Assembly (NCBI GenBank): GCA_963769665.1
Contig: CAVYMQ010000003.1
Location: 682,001-746,000, forward strand
DNA: 64,000 nucleotides
Source of the DNA: JACCTU01 sp963769665
Lineage (GTDB): Bacteria > Actinomycetota > Thermoleophilia > Gaiellales > Gaiellaceae
Direction of reading: 5' to 3'
The stretch's first letter is position 1. Each line of letters begins with the position of its first letter. Under the pieces are notes generated by a model that had not been told where the DNA came from, made no database searches, and worked only from the letters and a program-made list of their open reading frames with translations. The position numbers and the translations under genes are program-made. Shown here in pieces: positions 1 through 10,041 of this stretch.

Positions 1-113
1 GTCTCCGAGCGGTCGAACCAGTAGAGGACGAGAAAGCGCGTCGACACGGAGCGACCCTGACGGTAGACGGAGTCGAAGTCCCGCGAGCGCGAGAGGCGAT
101 GTCGACGCTGCAC
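1..113 (-). CDS. rnpA: Ribonuclease P protein component (partial)
   Basis: N-terminal 37 codons of the RNase P protein, which helps the catalytic RNA mature tRNA 5' ends. The minus-strand translation reads VQRRHRLSRSRDFDSVYRQG, matching the conserved RnpA start (basic residues, LSRSRDF, VYRQGR). The GTG start lies 5 bases after the rpmH stop, so the two are co-transcribed. The rest of the gene lies left of the window. The rpmH-rnpA pair beside dnaA is a standard origin landmark. Confidence 0.9.
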   Translation of the reverse strand, partial: MQRRHRLSRSRDFDSVYRQGRSVSTRFLVLYWFDRSE

Positions 114-118
114 GCCGC

Positions 119-253
119 TCAGGCGGAGAGACGCTTGCGGCCGCGCGCCCGGCGTCGCTTCAGGATCACGCGACCCGCACGTGTCGACATGCGCGCGCGA
201 AAACCGTGCTTGCGCTTTCGGCGACGAACGTTTGGCTGATAGGTGCGCTTCAC
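119..253 (-). CDS. rpmH: 50S ribosomal protein L34
   Basis: L34, a small basic protein of the large ribosomal subunit. The 44 residues begin VKRTYQPNVRRRKRKHGF, essentially the family consensus, with a usual length of 44-46. I chose the GTG at 253 because L34 always begins (M)KRTYQP; a longer open frame extends upstream but has no conservation. No clear Shine-Dalgarno is visible. A perfect -10 (TATACT, plus 303-308) and a 5' hairpin lie upstream. Confidence 0.95.
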   Translation of the reverse strand: MKRTYQPNVRRRKRKHGFRARMSTRAGRVILKRRRARGRKRLSA

Positions 254-279
254 GAAGGACTCGTTCGGAACAAAATTCG

Positions 280-295
280 CGCCCCTTGCGGGGCG
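280..295 (-). other. Hairpin in the rpmH leader
   Basis: Perfect 6-bp stem CGCCCC/GGGGCG; in the minus-strand transcript the loop reads GCAA, a GNRA tetraloop. It sits at the expected 5' end of the rpmH mRNA, 26 bases before the GTG. It may protect the 5' end or act in regulation (inference). Confidence 0.5.
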
Positions 296-302
296 AGCGA
301 TG

Positions 303-308
303 AGTATA
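303..308 (-). promoter_or_regulatory. rpmH -10 element
   Basis: TATACT on the minus strand, five of six matches to the sigma-70 consensus, about 50 bases before the rpmH GTG. No good -35 is visible at 16-18 bases. Confidence 0.5.
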
Positions 309-374
309 GACAAGGGGTTGTACACGACGTTTTCCACAGCACGAAGCGCCTGCTGAGGCAAGGAAATCGACGCG

Positions 375-394
375 TCGTCCACACCTGTGGAGAG
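375..394. other. Head-to-head pair of DnaA boxes
   Basis: TCGTCCACA and its inverted partner CTCTCCACA share the CCACA core and lie two bases apart, giving a near-palindromic DnaA site between the rpmH and dnaA promoters. It could serve origin binding and dnaA autoregulation. Confidence 0.55.
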
Positions 395-453
395 TCATGT
401 GGGCGTTGCTGTTCTCCCTGCAAATCGGCCCTTTTTCGTCCAGAGGTCCCGTG

Positions 454-482
454 TTGTGACGACGCAGAGAGGCTGCTATTGT
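454..482 (+). promoter_or_regulatory. dnaA promoter
   Basis: TTGTGA (454-459), a 17-base spacer and TATTGT (477-482) form a good sigma-70-type promoter. The predicted transcription start near 489 excludes the ATG at 387 as the dnaA start and favours 504 or 525. Confidence 0.55.
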
Positions 483-524
483 CGCTCGCTCGCACGCCCC
501 CATGTGAAGGAGCTTCCCACCTCG

Positions 525-1883
525 GTGGAACACCAAGTCGAGCTGACTGCCGAGAGTCTTTGGGGCGAAGTCTCCAGTCGGCTCAGGGGAGCGTTGAACG
601 ACACCACGTACCGAACGTGGTTCGACGATGTCGAAGGTGAAGAGCTCACCGACGACACGTTCGTTCTCCGAGTGCCGAACGACTTCGCGCGAGAGTGGAT
701 CGAGGGACACTTCCTCGGTCTGATCAAGGCCGCCGTCAAGGACTCGATCGGCCACGAGCGGCGCGTGAGCCTGCGCGTCGTCGAGGGGCACTCGACCGGA
801 GGCCTGCCGGAGCCGCTTCCCGCGGAGGTCGAACGGCCGCCGAAGCGCGGCGAGGCCGGCATGAACCCGAAGTACATCTTCGACCTCTTCGTGATCGGCT
901 CGTCGAACCGGTTCGCCCACGCGGCCGCGCTCGCGGTCGCCGAGGCGCCGGCGCAGGCCTACAACCCGCTCTTCATCTACGGCGGGACCGGGCTTGGCAA
1001 GACGCACCTGATGCAGGCGATCGCCCAGTACGTCATGCAGCACTCGCGCGACCTCAGCGTGCGCTACGTGACCAGCGAGACCTTCATGAACGACTTCATC
1101 AACTCGCTCCGCGACAAGCGGATCGAGGGCTTCAAGCAGCGCTACCGCGCCTACGACCTCCTACTGGTCGACGACGTGCAGTTCTTCGAGCACAAAGAGC
1201 GGATCCAGGAAGAGTTCTTCCACACGTTCAACTCGCTCTACGAGGCCGGCAGCCAGATCGTCATGTCCTCCGACCGACCGCCGCGCGAGATCTCGACCCT
1301 CGAGGAGCGGCTGCGGTCGCGCTTCGAGTGGGGGTTGATCACCGACATCCAGCCGCCCGACCTCGAGACCCGGATCGCGATCCTCCGCAAGAAGGTCAAG
1401 ACCGACGGGATCCACGTGCCCGACCCGCAGGTGCTCACTTTCGTCGCGAGCCGGATCGAGTCGAACATCCGCGAGCTCGAGGGCGCGCTCACCCGCGTGG
1501 TCGCCTTCTCGTCGCTGACCGGCCGGCCGATGACGGTCGAGCTCGCCCAGGAGGTCTTGAAAGACGTCTTCCCGCAAGGCGAAGCCGCGGAGGTCTCAAT
1601 CCGCCGGATCCAGGAGACGGTCTCGGAGCGCTTCAACCTTTCCCTGAGCGAGCTCACAGGCGAGAAGCGCTCGCAGAACATCGTCTACCCGCGACAGGTC
1701 GCGATGTACCTGTCCCGCGAGCTCACGGACTCCTCGCTGCCCAAGATCGGCAAGGAATTCGGCGGTCGCGACCACACGACGGTGATCCACGCCACGTCCA
1801 AGATCGCCCGTCTGATCAGGGAGGACAGATCTGTGTACAACCTCGTCCAAGAGCTAACAGCTCGGATCAAACAGGTCCGCTAG
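525..1883 (+). CDS. dnaA: Chromosomal replication initiator protein DnaA
   Basis: AAA+ initiator that binds DnaA boxes, melts the origin and recruits the helicase. Domain I begins LWGEVSSRLRGALND; Walker A GGTGLGKTH is near residue 153, Walker B LLVDDVQF near 213, and the domain IV signature GGRDHTTVIHA near 413. With the GTG at 525 it has 452 residues, normal for the family; AAGGAG lies 12 bases upstream. GTG 504 is the alternative. Longer starts lie before the promoter. Confidence 0.95.
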   Translation: MEHQVELTAESLWGEVSSRLRGALNDTTYRTWFDDVEGEELTDDTFVLRVPNDFAREWIEGHFLGLIKAAVKDSIGHERRVSLRVVEGHSTGGLPEPLPAEVERPPKRGEAGMNPKYIFDLFVIGSSNRFAHAAALAVAEAPAQAYNPLFIYGGTGLGKTHLMQAIAQYVMQHSRDLSVRYVTSETFMNDFINSLRDKRIEGFKQRYRAYDLLLVDDVQFFEHKERIQEEFFHTFNSLYEAGSQIVMSSDRPPREISTLEERLRSRFEWGLITDIQPPDLETRIAILRKKVKTDGIHVPDPQVLTFVASRIESNIRELEGALTRVVAFSSLTGRPMTVELAQEVLKDVFPQGEAAEVSIRRIQETVSERFNLSLSELTGEKRSQNIVYPRQVAMYLSRELTDSSLPKIGKEFGGRDHTTVIHATSKIARLIREDRSVYNLVQELTARIKQVR

Positions 1884-1902
1884 CGCCGATGCCTGTGCAC
1901 AA
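1832..1902 (-). other. Two DnaA-box-like 9-mers at the dnaA 3' end
   Basis: On the minus strand TTGTACACA (1832-1840, inside dnaA) and TTGTGCACA (1894-1902, just after the stop) resemble DnaA boxes and the 318-326 9-mer. They lie between the coding region and the C-rich unwinding region, where boxes are expected in dnaA-dnaN-type origins. Confidence 0.45.
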
Positions 1903-2050
1903 CCCCAATTCGTCCCCAGGTCCTCTCCCAGGCGCAACACCCCGCCCAGAGCCGAGGGCGACCTTCGTCCCCGGTCCCCACACCCCCTACTACTGCTTCT
2001 AGAATCTTTAAAGAATGAAAGACCTAGAAGCAGTAGCCATAGGTTCGGGG
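1884..2050. other. Replication origin, right part with DNA unwinding element
   Basis: The dnaA-dnaN spacer begins with a DnaA-like box, continues as a strongly C-rich, G-poor tract (about 1903-1987), and ends in the most AT-rich stretch nearby (2003-2020). A box-like GTCCCCACA (1974-1982), a short C run and CTA-CTA-CTG-CTT-CTA triplets (1987-2001) precede the AT-rich part. Box, GC cluster, trinucleotide repeat and AT-rich DNA is the order described for DnaA-trio unwinding elements. Confidence 0.65.
1990..2036. repeat. 13-bp perfect inverted repeat around the AT-rich element
   Basis: CTACTGCTTCTAG (1990-2002) recurs inverted as CTAGAAGCAGTAG (2024-2036) around a 21-base AT-rich spacer. Each arm read 5' to 3' on the appropriate strand is TAG-AAG-CAG-TAG, resembling DnaA-trio triplets. 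The loop is long and has no T run, so a terminator is unlikely. Confidence 0.85.
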
Positions 2051-3151
2051 ATGAAACTCACCTGTTCGCGAGACGACCTCTCGCAGAAGCTCGCTGTCGT
2101 CGCCCGTGCGGTGTCTGCCAGGACAACGGTGCTCGTGCTCGGTGGGATCTTGCTTCGCGCCGAGAACGGTGAGCTCCAACTCGCAGCGACCGACATGGAG
2201 CTCTCGCTGCGAACGTCGCTCGAAGCGCAGGTGGACGGCGACGGTGCAGTCGTCGTGCCCGGAAAGATGCTGGTCGACCTGATCCGCCTGCTTCCCGACG
2301 AGGACGTCCAGATCGAGCATCGCGCGGAGGAGGGCGTCGTTCGCGTCGACTCCGGGTCCTACAGCTCGCGTCTACACACGTACAACGTCGAAGACTTCCC
2401 CCGGCTCCCCGACGTCGAATCGATCGGGACGTTCAGCGTCGATCGCGAAGCGCTGCTCGACACGGTCGGTCGTGTCTCACGTTCCGCGTCGCGTGACGAG
2501 TCACGCCCGGTCCTGACCGGGATCCTCGCGCGGTTCGAAGCCGGCAAACTCGTGATGGCCGCAACCGACTCGTACCGGCTCTCGGTCAAGGAGACGCCGA
2601 TGGAGGGCGAGGCGCCAGAGCTCGAGGCGATCATTCCGGCGCGCGCGCTGACGGAGGTCACGCGCATCGCTGCTGGTGCCGACTCGCTCGAGCTCGGCGT
2701 GCACGAGAACCAGGTCGTCTTCGTCGCCGACGGCGTGACGCTGACGACGCGCCGCATCGAAGGGCAGTTCCCGAACTACCGCCAGCTGATTCCCGAGGCC
2801 TTCGAGCACACCGTCGCGCTGCCGCGCGCCGAGGCGATCGAGGTAGTCCGCCGCGTCGGCGTGATGGCGCAGCGCAACTCGCCGTTGAGGCTTCGCTTCG
2901 CCGAGGGCGAGCTGACCGTCTCGGCGCAAACGCAGGACGTGGGTGAAGCGCAGGAATCGATGCCCGCACCGTTCACCGGCGAGCCGCTCGAGATCGGCTT
3001 CAACGCCGAGTACCTGCGCGACGGGTTCGAGTCCGTCGGCGGTGACGAGCTCCTCGTGAAGCTGATCAGCCCATTGCGGCCGGCGGTCCTCCAGGGCGAG
3101 AACGACGACTTCACGTACCTCGTGATGCCGATCAGGCTTCCCACCACCTGA
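2051..3151 (+). CDS. dnaN: DNA polymerase III beta subunit (sliding clamp)
   Basis: Ring-shaped clamp that tethers polymerase III to DNA. The protein starts MKLTCSRDDLSQKL, in line with the family N-terminus (MKxxxxRDxLxxxL), and has 366 residues, the usual length. An in-frame ATG at 2015 would add 12 residues encoded in the inverted repeat and is rejected. The stop TGA (3149-3151) overlaps the presumed recF start, so the two are translationally coupled. Confidence 0.95.
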   Translation: MKLTCSRDDLSQKLAVVARAVSARTTVLVLGGILLRAENGELQLAATDMELSLRTSLEAQVDGDGAVVVPGKMLVDLIRLLPDEDVQIEHRAEEGVVRVDSGSYSSRLHTYNVEDFPRLPDVESIGTFSVDREALLDTVGRVSRSASRDESRPVLTGILARFEAGKLVMAATDSYRLSVKETPMEGEAPELEAIIPARALTEVTRIAAGADSLELGVHENQVVFVADGVTLTTRRIEGQFPNYRQLIPEAFEHTVALPRAEAIEVVRRVGVMAQRNSPLRLRFAEGELTVSAQTQDVGEAQESMPAPFTGEPLEIGFNAEYLRDGFESVGGDELLVKLISPLRPAVLQGENDDFTYLVMPIRLPTT

Positions 3152-4209
3152 TCGTCGAGACGGTCGCGCTCCGGAACATCCGCTCGTACGCGACGCTCGA
3201 ACTCGGGCTGTCGCAAGGTCTCGTGCTCGTGGTCGGCCCGAACGGTGCGGGAAAGACGAACCTGCTCGAGTCGCTGCACGTCGGCACGCAGGGGTTCTCA
3301 CCGCGCACGCGGAACGACGCGCAGCTCGTGCGGTTCGGCGAAGCGATCGGACGCGTGTCGTTGCGTGGCCGCCGCGCCGCAACGCCGGTCGAGCTCGACG
3401 TCACGCTCGAGCCGGGGAAGGGCAAGCGCGCCAAGCTGAACGGAGGACCGTTGCGCGCTGCGGAGTTGCTCCGCGCGGAGGTCTCGACGCTCGTCTTCAC
3501 GCCGGACCGGCTCGGGATCGTGAAGGGAGCGCCGGCGGTGCGGCGCGCATACTTCGACCGCGCGCTCGGGCGGCTGTTTCCCGCACGCGCGGGATTGTCC
3601 GCGGAGTACGGCGCCGCTGTCGGTCAACGGAACGCCGCGTTGCGTCGCGTCGCGAACGGCTCCTCGTCGCGCGATGCCGTGGACCCGTGGACCGACCAGG
3701 TGGCTGCGCTCGGGACCGAGCTCGCCGCTGCGCGCCGCCACGCGCTCGAGCTGCTGGCGCCCGCGTTCGCGCGGTTGACCGCCGCGTTCGGACTCGAGCC
3801 GGGCAGGCTCGCCTACGAGGGCGGGCCGGTCTCGCGCGAGCAGCTGGACGAGCGGTTCGCCCGCGACCTCGAACGAGGCACGACGAGCCTCGGCCCACAT
3901 CTCGACGACGTCGCGGTGCTCGCCGGCGACCGCGACCTGCGGACGTACGGCTCCCAGGGCGAGCAGCGCCTCGCGGTGCTCTCGCTGCTCCTCGCCGAGG
4001 CGGAGATCCTGCTCGAGCGGAGCGGGGTCCCACCGCTGCTCCTGCTCGACGACGTGCTCTCCGAGCTCGACCCCGAGCGGCGGGCGACGCTGGCCCGGCT
4101 CCTCCCGGAGGGCGGCCAGACGCTCATCACCTCGACCACGGCCGGCGCGCTGCCGCTGACGCCAGACCAGCTGCTCGAGGTCGCTCCTGGGACGGTGCGC
4201 GCAGCGTGA
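3148..4209 (+). CDS. recF: DNA replication and repair protein RecF
   Basis: SMC-like ATPase that loads RecA at gapped DNA. Walker A GPNGAGKTN, the signature SQGEQRLAVLS and Walker B LLLLDDVLSELD are present. The family N-terminus (xLxNFRSY...) is encoded from 3148 as LIVETVALRNIRSY, but no ATG, GTG or TTG precedes it. The only fitting start is CTG 3148, overlapping the dnaN TGA as CTGA. The GTG at 3223 would begin inside the Walker A strand and remove about 25 conserved residues. Length 353 aa. Confidence 0.88.
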   Translation: MIVETVALRNIRSYATLELGLSQGLVLVVGPNGAGKTNLLESLHVGTQGFSPRTRNDAQLVRFGEAIGRVSLRGRRAATPVELDVTLEPGKGKRAKLNGGPLRAAELLRAEVSTLVFTPDRLGIVKGAPAVRRAYFDRALGRLFPARAGLSAEYGAAVGQRNAALRRVANGSSSRDAVDPWTDQVAALGTELAAARRHALELLAPAFARLTAAFGLEPGRLAYEGGPVSREQLDERFARDLERGTTSLGPHLDDVAVLAGDRDLRTYGSQGEQRLAVLSLLLAEAEILLERSGVPPLLLLDDVLSELDPERRATLARLLPEGGQTLITSTTAGALPLTPDQLLEVAPGTVRAA

Positions 4210-4667
4210 AGAAGATCGCTTCGGACGTTGCGAGCGAGCTCGGCCGGTTCGGACCAGCGGCCGGGATGGTCAGGATCGTGGAGGAGTGGCCCGGCGCGGT
4301 CGGTGCCACGATCGCGCGCAATGCGTGGCCGGCGCGGATTGCCCGAGACGGAACGCTGCATGTTGCGACGAGCTCCGCCTCGTGGGCGTTCGAGCTGGCG
4401 CAGCTCGAGGCGGATGTGTTGAAGCGACTGCGCGAGGCGACCGGAAAGGACGCTCCGGCGAAGCTGCGGTTCGCGGTCGGCAAGTTGCCCGAGCTCGGTC
4501 CGGAGGACGACGACCGCGGCGATCGAGTCGTGCCGGAGCCCGGTCCCGAGGAGCTCCGCAAGGCCGAAGAACTCGCCGCCGAAATCCACGATGAAGAACT
4601 GCGGAAAGTGGTCGCGAAAGCGGCCGCTCAGAGCCTCGCCAGGAGCGGTGATGACCGCGCGTTCTGA
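4206..4667 (+). CDS. dciA: DciA-type helicase loader (DUF721)
   Basis: DUF721/DciA proteins are thought to load or operate the DnaB helicase in bacteria lacking DnaC/DnaI. The 153-residue product has the DUF721 core (VRIVEEWPGAVGATIARNAWP, then a repeated HVATSSASWAFEL-type motif) and a charged C-terminus. The GTG at 4206 overlaps the recF stop as GTGA. The recF-dciA-gyrB order is typical of actinobacteria. Confidence 0.85.
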   Translation: MKKIASDVASELGRFGPAAGMVRIVEEWPGAVGATIARNAWPARIARDGTLHVATSSASWAFELAQLEADVLKRLREATGKDAPAKLRFAVGKLPELGPEDDDRGDRVVPEPGPEELRKAEELAAEIHDEELRKVVAKAAAQSLARSGDDRAF

Positions 4668-4673
4668 TACACT
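4665..4673 (+). promoter_or_regulatory. gyrB extended -10 promoter
   Basis: TGATACACT: a TG dinucleotide one base before TACACT forms an extended -10. It overlaps the dciA stop codon. A start near 4680 gives a leader of about 37 bases before gyrB. Confidence 0.45.
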
Positions 4674-4686
4674 TTGAGCACCCGGT

Positions 4687-4712
4687 AAGGCCGCGATTTG
4701 CAGGCCTTTTTT
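4687..4712 (+). terminator. Terminator-like hairpin just before gyrB
   Basis: AAGGCC (4687-4692) pairs with GGCCTT (4703-4708) around a 10-base loop, followed by a T run to 4712. It ends 4 bases before the gyrB ATG, where a ribosome site would normally sit. It may end the dnaA-dciA transcript or act as an attenuator of gyrB. Confidence 0.6.
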
Positions 4713-4716
4713 GGTT

Positions 4717-7096
4717 ATGACCCAGACTAGCTACACCGCAAAGGACATCACCGTGCTCGAAGGCCTCGAGCCGGTCCGACTGCGCCCCGGGATGTACATC
4801 GGCTCGACGGGTTCCCGCGGCCTCCACCACCTCGTCTACGAGGTCGTCGACAACGCCGTCGACGAGGCTCTCGGGGGTCACAACGACACCGTCGAGGTGA
4901 CGATTCACCCCGACAACTCGGTCACCGTCGTCGACGAAGGCCGCGGCATTCCCGTGGGCATCGTCGAGGGCACTGGCCTGCCGGCGCTGACCGTCGTGCT
5001 GACGAAGCTGCACGCGGGCGGCAAGTTCGGCGGCGAGGGCTACAAGGTTTCCGGCGGCTTGCATGGCGTCGGAGTCTCGGTCGTGAACGCGCTCTCCGAG
5101 TGGCTGATCGCCGACGTGCACATGGACGGCACGATCTACCGCCAGGAGTTCGAGCGCGGCGAGCCGAAGTACGACATGAAGGAGATCGGGACGACGGACC
5201 GCACGGGCACGACGATCAGCTTCCTGCCCGACAAGGAGGTCTTCGAGGAGGTCGATTTTTCGGCGGAGACGCTGACGCAGCGGCTGCGCGAGACGGCCTT
5301 CCTGACACGCGGCTTGCGCATCAAGCTCGTCGACGAGCGCGCCGAGGGCACGACGGTCGAGTTCCACTACGAGGGCGGGATTCGAGACTTCGTCGAGTAC
5401 GTGAACGCCTCGAAGGACCCGGTGCACAAGCGGATCGTCTACTTCGAGGGCGAGAGCGACCAGGGCGCGGTCGAGGTTGCGATGCAGTGGAACTCGTCGT
5501 ACCAGGACTCGGTCTACACGTTCGCCAACAACATCAACACGCACGAGGGCGGCACGCATCTCTCGGGCTTCAAGGCCGCGCTGACCGGAACGCTCAACCG
5601 CGTCGCGCGCCAGATGACGCTGCTCAAGGAGAAGGAAGAGAACCTCGACGGCGAGGACGTCCGCGAGGGACTCGCCGCGGTGATCTCGGTGAAGCTGCGC
5701 GACCCGCAGTTCGAAGGACAGACGAAGACGAAGCTCGGCAACCCGGGCATTCGCGGCCTCGTCGAGCAGACGGTGAACGAGAAACTCGCGCAGTTCTTCG
5801 AGGAGAACCCGACCGAGGCGCGCCAGGTGATCAACAAGGCGATCCAGGCCTCGCGCGCGCGTCAGGCGGCGCGCAAAGCGCGAGAGCTCACGCGCCGCAA
5901 GAGCGCGCTCGAGAGCTCGTCGCTGCCGGGCAAGCTCGCCGACTGTCAGATCAACGACCCTTCGGCCGCCGAGCTCTACCTCGTCGAGGGAAACTCGGCC
6001 GGCGGCTCGGCCGTCGACGCGCGCGACCGCCTCTTCCAGGCGATCCTGCCGCTGCGCGGCAAGGTGATCAACTCCGAGAAGAACCGGATCAACAAGGTGC
6101 TCTCGAACGCCGAGATCCAGGCGATCATCACGGCGATCGGCACGGGTATCGGCGAGGAGTTCGACCTCGAGAAGCTGCGCTACCACCGCGTGATCGTGAT
6201 GACCGACGCCGACGTCGACGGCTCGCACATCCGCACACTGATCTTGACGTTCCTGTATCGGCAGATGCAGGAGCTGGTCGAGAACGGGCACATCTACATC
6301 GCCGTGCCGCCGCTGTACCGCGTGAAGATCGGCAACCACGAGCAGTACGTCGAGAAGGAAGCGCATCTCGAAGAGCTGCTCGTCCGGGAGAAGATCAAGG
6401 ACTTCGACGTCGTCGACCGCAGCGGCACGACCCAGAAGCTGACCGAGGCGCGCTGGGGACGCTTCTCGCGGGCGCTGATCGAGTTCGAGGGCTGGTCCTC
6501 GCGACTGCGCTCCGACTTCGGCCCTGCGGCTTCCGACTTCGTCGTCTCGCACCGGCTGATCGAGACGCCCGCCGTCGAGCTGAAGGACGTCGCAGGCGCG
6601 CTCGGTTCGATCGAGCCGAACGGCTACGAGGTCTCCGTCGTCGACAGCGATGACGCCGACTCGTTCAAGGCGAGGGTCGTCGAGCGCGAGACGAGCGCCG
6701 CGACGCACATCACGGTGCCGGCGACGCTGCTCGCCTCGCCGGTGTACGAGAACTTGCGCAAGGCGTACGCAAAGCTGAGCGAGATCATCGGCCCGCCGCC
6801 GTTCACGATCACGTTCGGGAAGAAGACGCGCAGCGCCGAGACGTTCGGCCAGCTGCGCCACGAGTCGCTCGAGCTGGCGAAGGAGGGCATCTCGATGTCG
6901 CGGTTCAAGGGCCTCGGCGAGATGAACCCCGAGGAGCTCTGGGACACGACGATGGATCCGGGCAAGCGCGTGCTGGTTCGGGTCGAGGTCGAGGACGCAG
7001 CGCTCGCGGACCAGATCTTCTCCACGCTGATGGGTGACCAGGTCGAGCCGCGCCGGCTCTTCATCGAGCAAAACGCGAAGGACGTTCGCTTCCTCG

Positions 7097-7104
<8 letters not shown>
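4717..7104 (+). CDS. gyrB: DNA gyrase subunit B
   Basis: ATPase subunit of gyrase, which introduces negative supercoils. GHKL ATPase motifs (VDNAVDEAL, GLHGVGVSVVNALS) come first, then the transducer, then the TOPRIM domain with EGNSAGGSA near residue 424 and DADVDGSHI near 496. It ends with the LKGLGEM-type tail (FKGLGEMNPEELWDTTMDP). ATG 4717 gives MTQTSYTAKDITVLEGL, the normal family start; 795 aa. No Shine-Dalgarno is visible because a T-tract hairpin precedes the ATG. Confidence 0.97.
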
Positions 7105-9607
<2,503 letters not shown>

Positions 9608-9619
9608 TCCTCGCTCGTT

Positions 9620-9643
9620 GGGGACTGTTTGCGCGTCGTCCCC
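9620..9643 (+). terminator. Hairpin after gyrA
   Basis: GGGGAC (9620-9625) pairs with GTCCCC (9638-9643) around a 12-base loop, 12 bases after the gyrA stop. No T run follows, so termination is only a suggestion. Confidence 0.35.
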
Positions 9644-9672
9644 TTCCCAAAAGCGAAAAAGGGTTCTATAAC
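9644..9672 (+). promoter_or_regulatory. Promoter of the MerR-like gene
   Basis: TTCCCA (9644-9649), 17-base spacer, TATAAC (9667-9672). The leader carries AAGGAG (9712-9717), 6 bases before the GTG. Confidence 0.45.
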
Positions 9673-9723
9673 TCCAAAAGAGGGGTCGAACTTGCTCGTA
9701 CCCCCGATCCTAAGGAGTGTTCT

Positions 9724-10041
9724 GTGGCACCAGGGAGACAAGTCGATCTGCTCGAGCCCATCAATCTCGCCGAGCACCTGGGGAAGGTGGAGCTCTACCT
9801 CGGCCAGGTGTGCCAGATCGCAGGCATCTCCAAGATGCAGCTGGATTACTGGACGAACAAGGCGCAGATTCCGACCAAGGGCCGCAAGCAGCGCATCTAC
9901 GACATCGACGCGCTCGAGACGGTCATGCTGATCAAGCAGGCGAAGGACAAGGGCCTGAACCTCGGCGCCGCGATCGACGCCGCGCGTACGTTCAGAGAAA
10001 GAAGCTCTGCCTCTTTCACTGCTGAACCGCTCAGGTCCTAG
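9724..10041 (+). CDS. Small MerR-type HTH protein
   Basis: A 105-residue protein with a MerR-like winged helix: LGQVCQIAGISKMQLDYWTN then KGRKQRIYDIDALETVMLIKQ. It lacks the effector domain and long dimerisation coil of full MerR proteins; after residue 85 only a short tail follows. The GTG has a strong AAGGAG 6 bases upstream, one of the clearest ribosome sites here. It has its own promoter after gyrA and ends in a shared CTAG with galT. Target unknown. Confidence 0.75.
   Translation: MAPGRQVDLLEPINLAEHLGKVELYLGQVCQIAGISKMQLDYWTNKAQIPTKGRKQRIYDIDALETVMLIKQAKDKGLNLGAAIDAARTFRERSSASFTAEPLRS

Larger units (their letters stand above)
254..524. other. Replication origin, left part (rpmH-dnaA spacer)
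   Basis: This 271-base non-coding spacer between divergent rpmH and dnaA holds DnaA-box-like 9-mers: TTGTACACG (318-326), TTTTCCACA (330-338), TCGTCCACA (375-383) and, on the other strand, CTCTCCACA (386-394). The last two face each other two bases apart. It also carries the promoters of rpmH and dnaA. Together with the dnaA-dnaN spacer it looks like a bipartite origin. Confidence 0.75.

Noticed and set aside
387..524. dnaA start at ATG 387
   Set aside because: It lies upstream of the promoter at 454-482 and would add 46 unconserved residues running through a DnaA box.
1990..2036. Inverted repeat as a rho-independent terminator of dnaA
   Set aside because: The loop is 21 bases, the stem is only moderately GC-rich and no T run follows; the origin context fits better.
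2015..2050. dnaN start at ATG 2015
   Set aside because: The extra 12 residues are encoded by the inverted repeat and are absent from the family; ATG 2051 gives the standard N-terminus.
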